This document shows positions 7,042 to 8,514 of a stretch of DNA of 8,514 bases, piece by piece. The translations under genes and the position numbers were made by a program. Numbering within the stretch: position 1 is the first letter of the stretch; every line of letters starts with the position of its first letter. The DNA is from Myxococcales bacterium (GTDB taxonomy: Bacteria; Myxococcota; Myxococcia; Myxococcales; Anaeromyxobacteraceae), in the NCBI GenBank assembly GCA_021784995.1, contig JAJYHA010000316.1:1-8514 (forward strand). The letters are read 5' to 3'. Under the pieces are notes generated by a model. That model saw only the letters and a list, made by a program, of their open reading frames with translations. It did no database searches and was not told the DNA's origin.

Positions 7042-8514
7042 CTAGAAGCTCTGCGTCAGGCGGGCGTAGAAGTAGCGGCCCATGTAGTCGTAGGTCGAGG
7101 CGTCGGAGGCGGCCAGGAAGCCGTCGTAGATGACGGCCGGCCGCTGGTCGGTGAGGTTGTTGATGCCGACCGAGACGCTCGTCTTCCCGGTCCAGTTCTT
7201 GGTCGAGTAGCTCACGTAGGTGTCGAAGGCCGCGTAGGAGGCCACCTGGCGGGAGTACTGGTCGGAAACGTAGCAGAGGCCGTCGCCGCCGGCCACGCCG
7301 CTGGTGTTGCCGCACTCCTTGAAGGAGCCGATGAAGCGCATGTCGAGGCCGGCGCCGAACTTCTTGAAGGCCCAGTTGACCGCGGTGTTGAACTTGAAGC
7401 TCGGGTAGACGCCGAGGTCGTAGGTGCCGCGGGCGTGGATGATGGTCCCGTCGGCCAGCGTCCGGTCGTAGTAGGCGAGGTAGGTGCCGTCGAAGCTGAC
7501 GTTGAACCGGCCGGCGTTGGTCGGGATCATGTACTGGGCGCCGAAGTCGATGCCCGCCGTCCGGTCGCCGCCCACGTTGTTGTTCAGGTCGTAGACGGTG
7601 CTGATCAGGCCCGAGTTCGGATCGCGCTGGATCAGGTTGCAGTAGGCGGCGTTCTGGTTGGTGTTGCCGCTGTAGCAGCCCGCCAGGATCGTGCCGCCGC
7701 CGATGGTGGAGATCGAGTTGGTCACGTCGATCTGGTAGAAGTCCACCGTCAGTGACAGGTTGTCGACCCAGCGCGGCTGGACCACGACGCCGGCGGTGAG
7801 CGTCTTGGCCGTCTCCGGCTGGAGGTTCGGGTTGCCGCCGTTCTTGGCGCGCAGCTGCGTCCGGTCGTCGCCGTTGTTCGCGTACTTCGGGTTCTTCCCG
7901 TTGTTCGTGCACTGGTTGTAGAGGATGCTGCCCGCCTTGATGTACTTCGGGCTGGCCGGATCGACCGAGCCGGCGCAGGGGTCGGAGATCGCCTCGAAGT
8001 TGTCGAACTGCCCCGAGTAGAGCTCGGTGATCGCCGGGGCGCGGTAGGCGGTGGAGTAGGTGCCGCGGAGGGTCACGTCGCGGACCGGGGCCCAGCGGGC
8101 GCCGATCTTGTAGGTCGTGTCGGTCCCGAAGGTCGAGTAGTTCGAGGACCGCGCCGCCAGGTCGAGCTCGAGGTCGTGGACGAAGGGCACGTTGCTCAGG
8201 ATCGGGATCACCAGCTCGGCGTAGGCCTCGGCCACGCTGTAGCCGCCGGAGGTCGGGAGGCTGTTGTTGCCGTCGCTCTCGCCCGCGGCGGTGATCGGGT
8301 CGGGGAGGTAGGCGGCGAGCTCGCGCCGGTACTCGAGGCCGGCGGCGAAGCCGACCGGCCGGTCGGAGAAGAGGGTGAAGAGATCGCCCGAGGTGTTGGC
8401 GGTCCAGGAGACCTGCTCGTCGTAGCCCTGGTCGATCCCCATGAAGCCGAGCCCGGCGATCTGGGCGGGGGTGATCGGCCCGGCGGCGTGGAGCAGGTCG
8501 AGCGGGACGCAGTT
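7042..8514 (-). CDS. TonB-dependent outer-membrane receptor (C-terminal 490 residues; N-terminus outside the window)
   Basis: The frame is open from the TAG at 7042 through the window edge, so the gene is incomplete: the signal peptide, TonB box and plug domain would lie beyond 8514. What remains is most of the beta-barrel of a TonB-dependent receptor, which imports scarce or bulky substrates across the outer membrane. Family marks are RPVGFAAGLEYRRE, the strand/loop pattern AYAELVIPIL, GARWAPVRDVTLRGTYSTAYRAPAITELY, the motif NPNLQPETAKTLTAGV, INNLTDQRP near the end, and a last strand YMGRYFYARLTQSF closing in Phe, the usual signal for barrel assembly. Six cysteines in the barrel form three closely spaced pairs. 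The first visible residues (NCVPLDLLHAAGPIT) match a segment often found just after the early barrel strands. The substrate cannot be read from this part. Being next to tonB-exbB-exbD-exbD suggests a dedicated energy supply. Confidence 0.92.
   Translation of the reverse strand, partial: NCVPLDLLHAAGPITPAQIAGLGFMGIDQGYDEQVSWTANTSGDLFTLFSDRPVGFAAGLEYRRELAAYLPDPITAAGESDGNNSLPTSGGYSVAEAYAELVIPILSNVPFVHDLELDLAARSSNYSTFGTDTTYKIGARWAPVRDVTLRGTYSTAYRAPAITELYSGQFDNFEAISDPCAGSVDPASPKYIKAGSILYNQCTNNGKNPKYANNGDDRTQLRAKNGGNPNLQPETAKTLTAGVVVQPRWVDNLSLTVDFYQIDVTNSISTIGGGTILAGCYSGNTNQNAAYCNLIQRDPNSGLISTVYDLNNNVGGDRTAGIDFGAQYMIPTNAGRFNVSFDGTYLAYYDRTLADGTIIHARGTYDLGVYPSFKFNTAVNWAFKKFGAGLDMRFIGSFKECGNTSGVAGGDGLCYVSDQYSRQVASYAAFDTYVSYSTKNWTGKTSVSVGINNLTDQRPAVIYDGFLAASDASTYDYMGRYFYARLTQSF

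Noticed and set aside
6082..7755. A 557-codon plus-strand frame opposite exbB, tonB and the receptor
   Set aside because: It is the antisense shadow of three recognisable genes and has no domain signature of its own.

Overview
The window is very GC-rich bacterial DNA with densely packed genes and G/C-biased third codon positions. The TonB protein has a polyproline run followed by a Gly/Val-rich linker, the Ton genes are arranged tonB-exbB-exbD-exbD, and ribosomal protein S2 is extended at both ends. Together these suggest a Gram-negative, Myxococcota-like (deltaproteobacterial) organism. That placement is an inference from style, not from a phylogenetic marker comparison.

Left part (about 1-2800): a minus-strand bcp/PrxQ-type peroxiredoxin gene (122-577) diverges from the translation pair rpsB-tsf (931-1968 and 2077-2736, plus strand). 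The bcp reading frame carries an in-frame UGA exactly where the peroxidatic cysteine belongs (residue 45). The following 46 nt, counting the UGA, fold into a two-part stem-loop of the kind that directs selenocysteine insertion in bacteria. I read the gene as an intact selenoprotein, not as two small ORFs or a pseudogene; this is the main discovery in the window. The 353-bp divergent spacer holds a large inverted repeat, a good candidate promoter for rpsB and a GC-rich leader hairpin. A strong hairpin separates rpsB from tsf, and another lies between tsf and the convergent genes that follow.

Right part (about 2825-8514, all minus strand, transcribed right to left): the C-terminal 490 residues of a TonB-dependent outer-membrane receptor (its N-terminus lies beyond the window), then tonB, exbB, two exbD genes overlapping end to start, and a lipoprotein with a CAP/SCP-type domain. 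ExbB and the two ExbD proteins would form the inner-membrane proton-driven motor. TonB would carry its energy across the periplasm to the receptor, so this looks like a self-contained uptake module. Its substrate cannot be told from the sequence. The CAP lipoprotein has its own ribosome-binding site and may be an extra member of the transcription unit.

Seven of the nine genes end in TAG. UGA is a terminator only for tsf and, within a start/stop overlap, for the first exbD. No tRNA, rRNA, CRISPR array or insertion sequence was seen.
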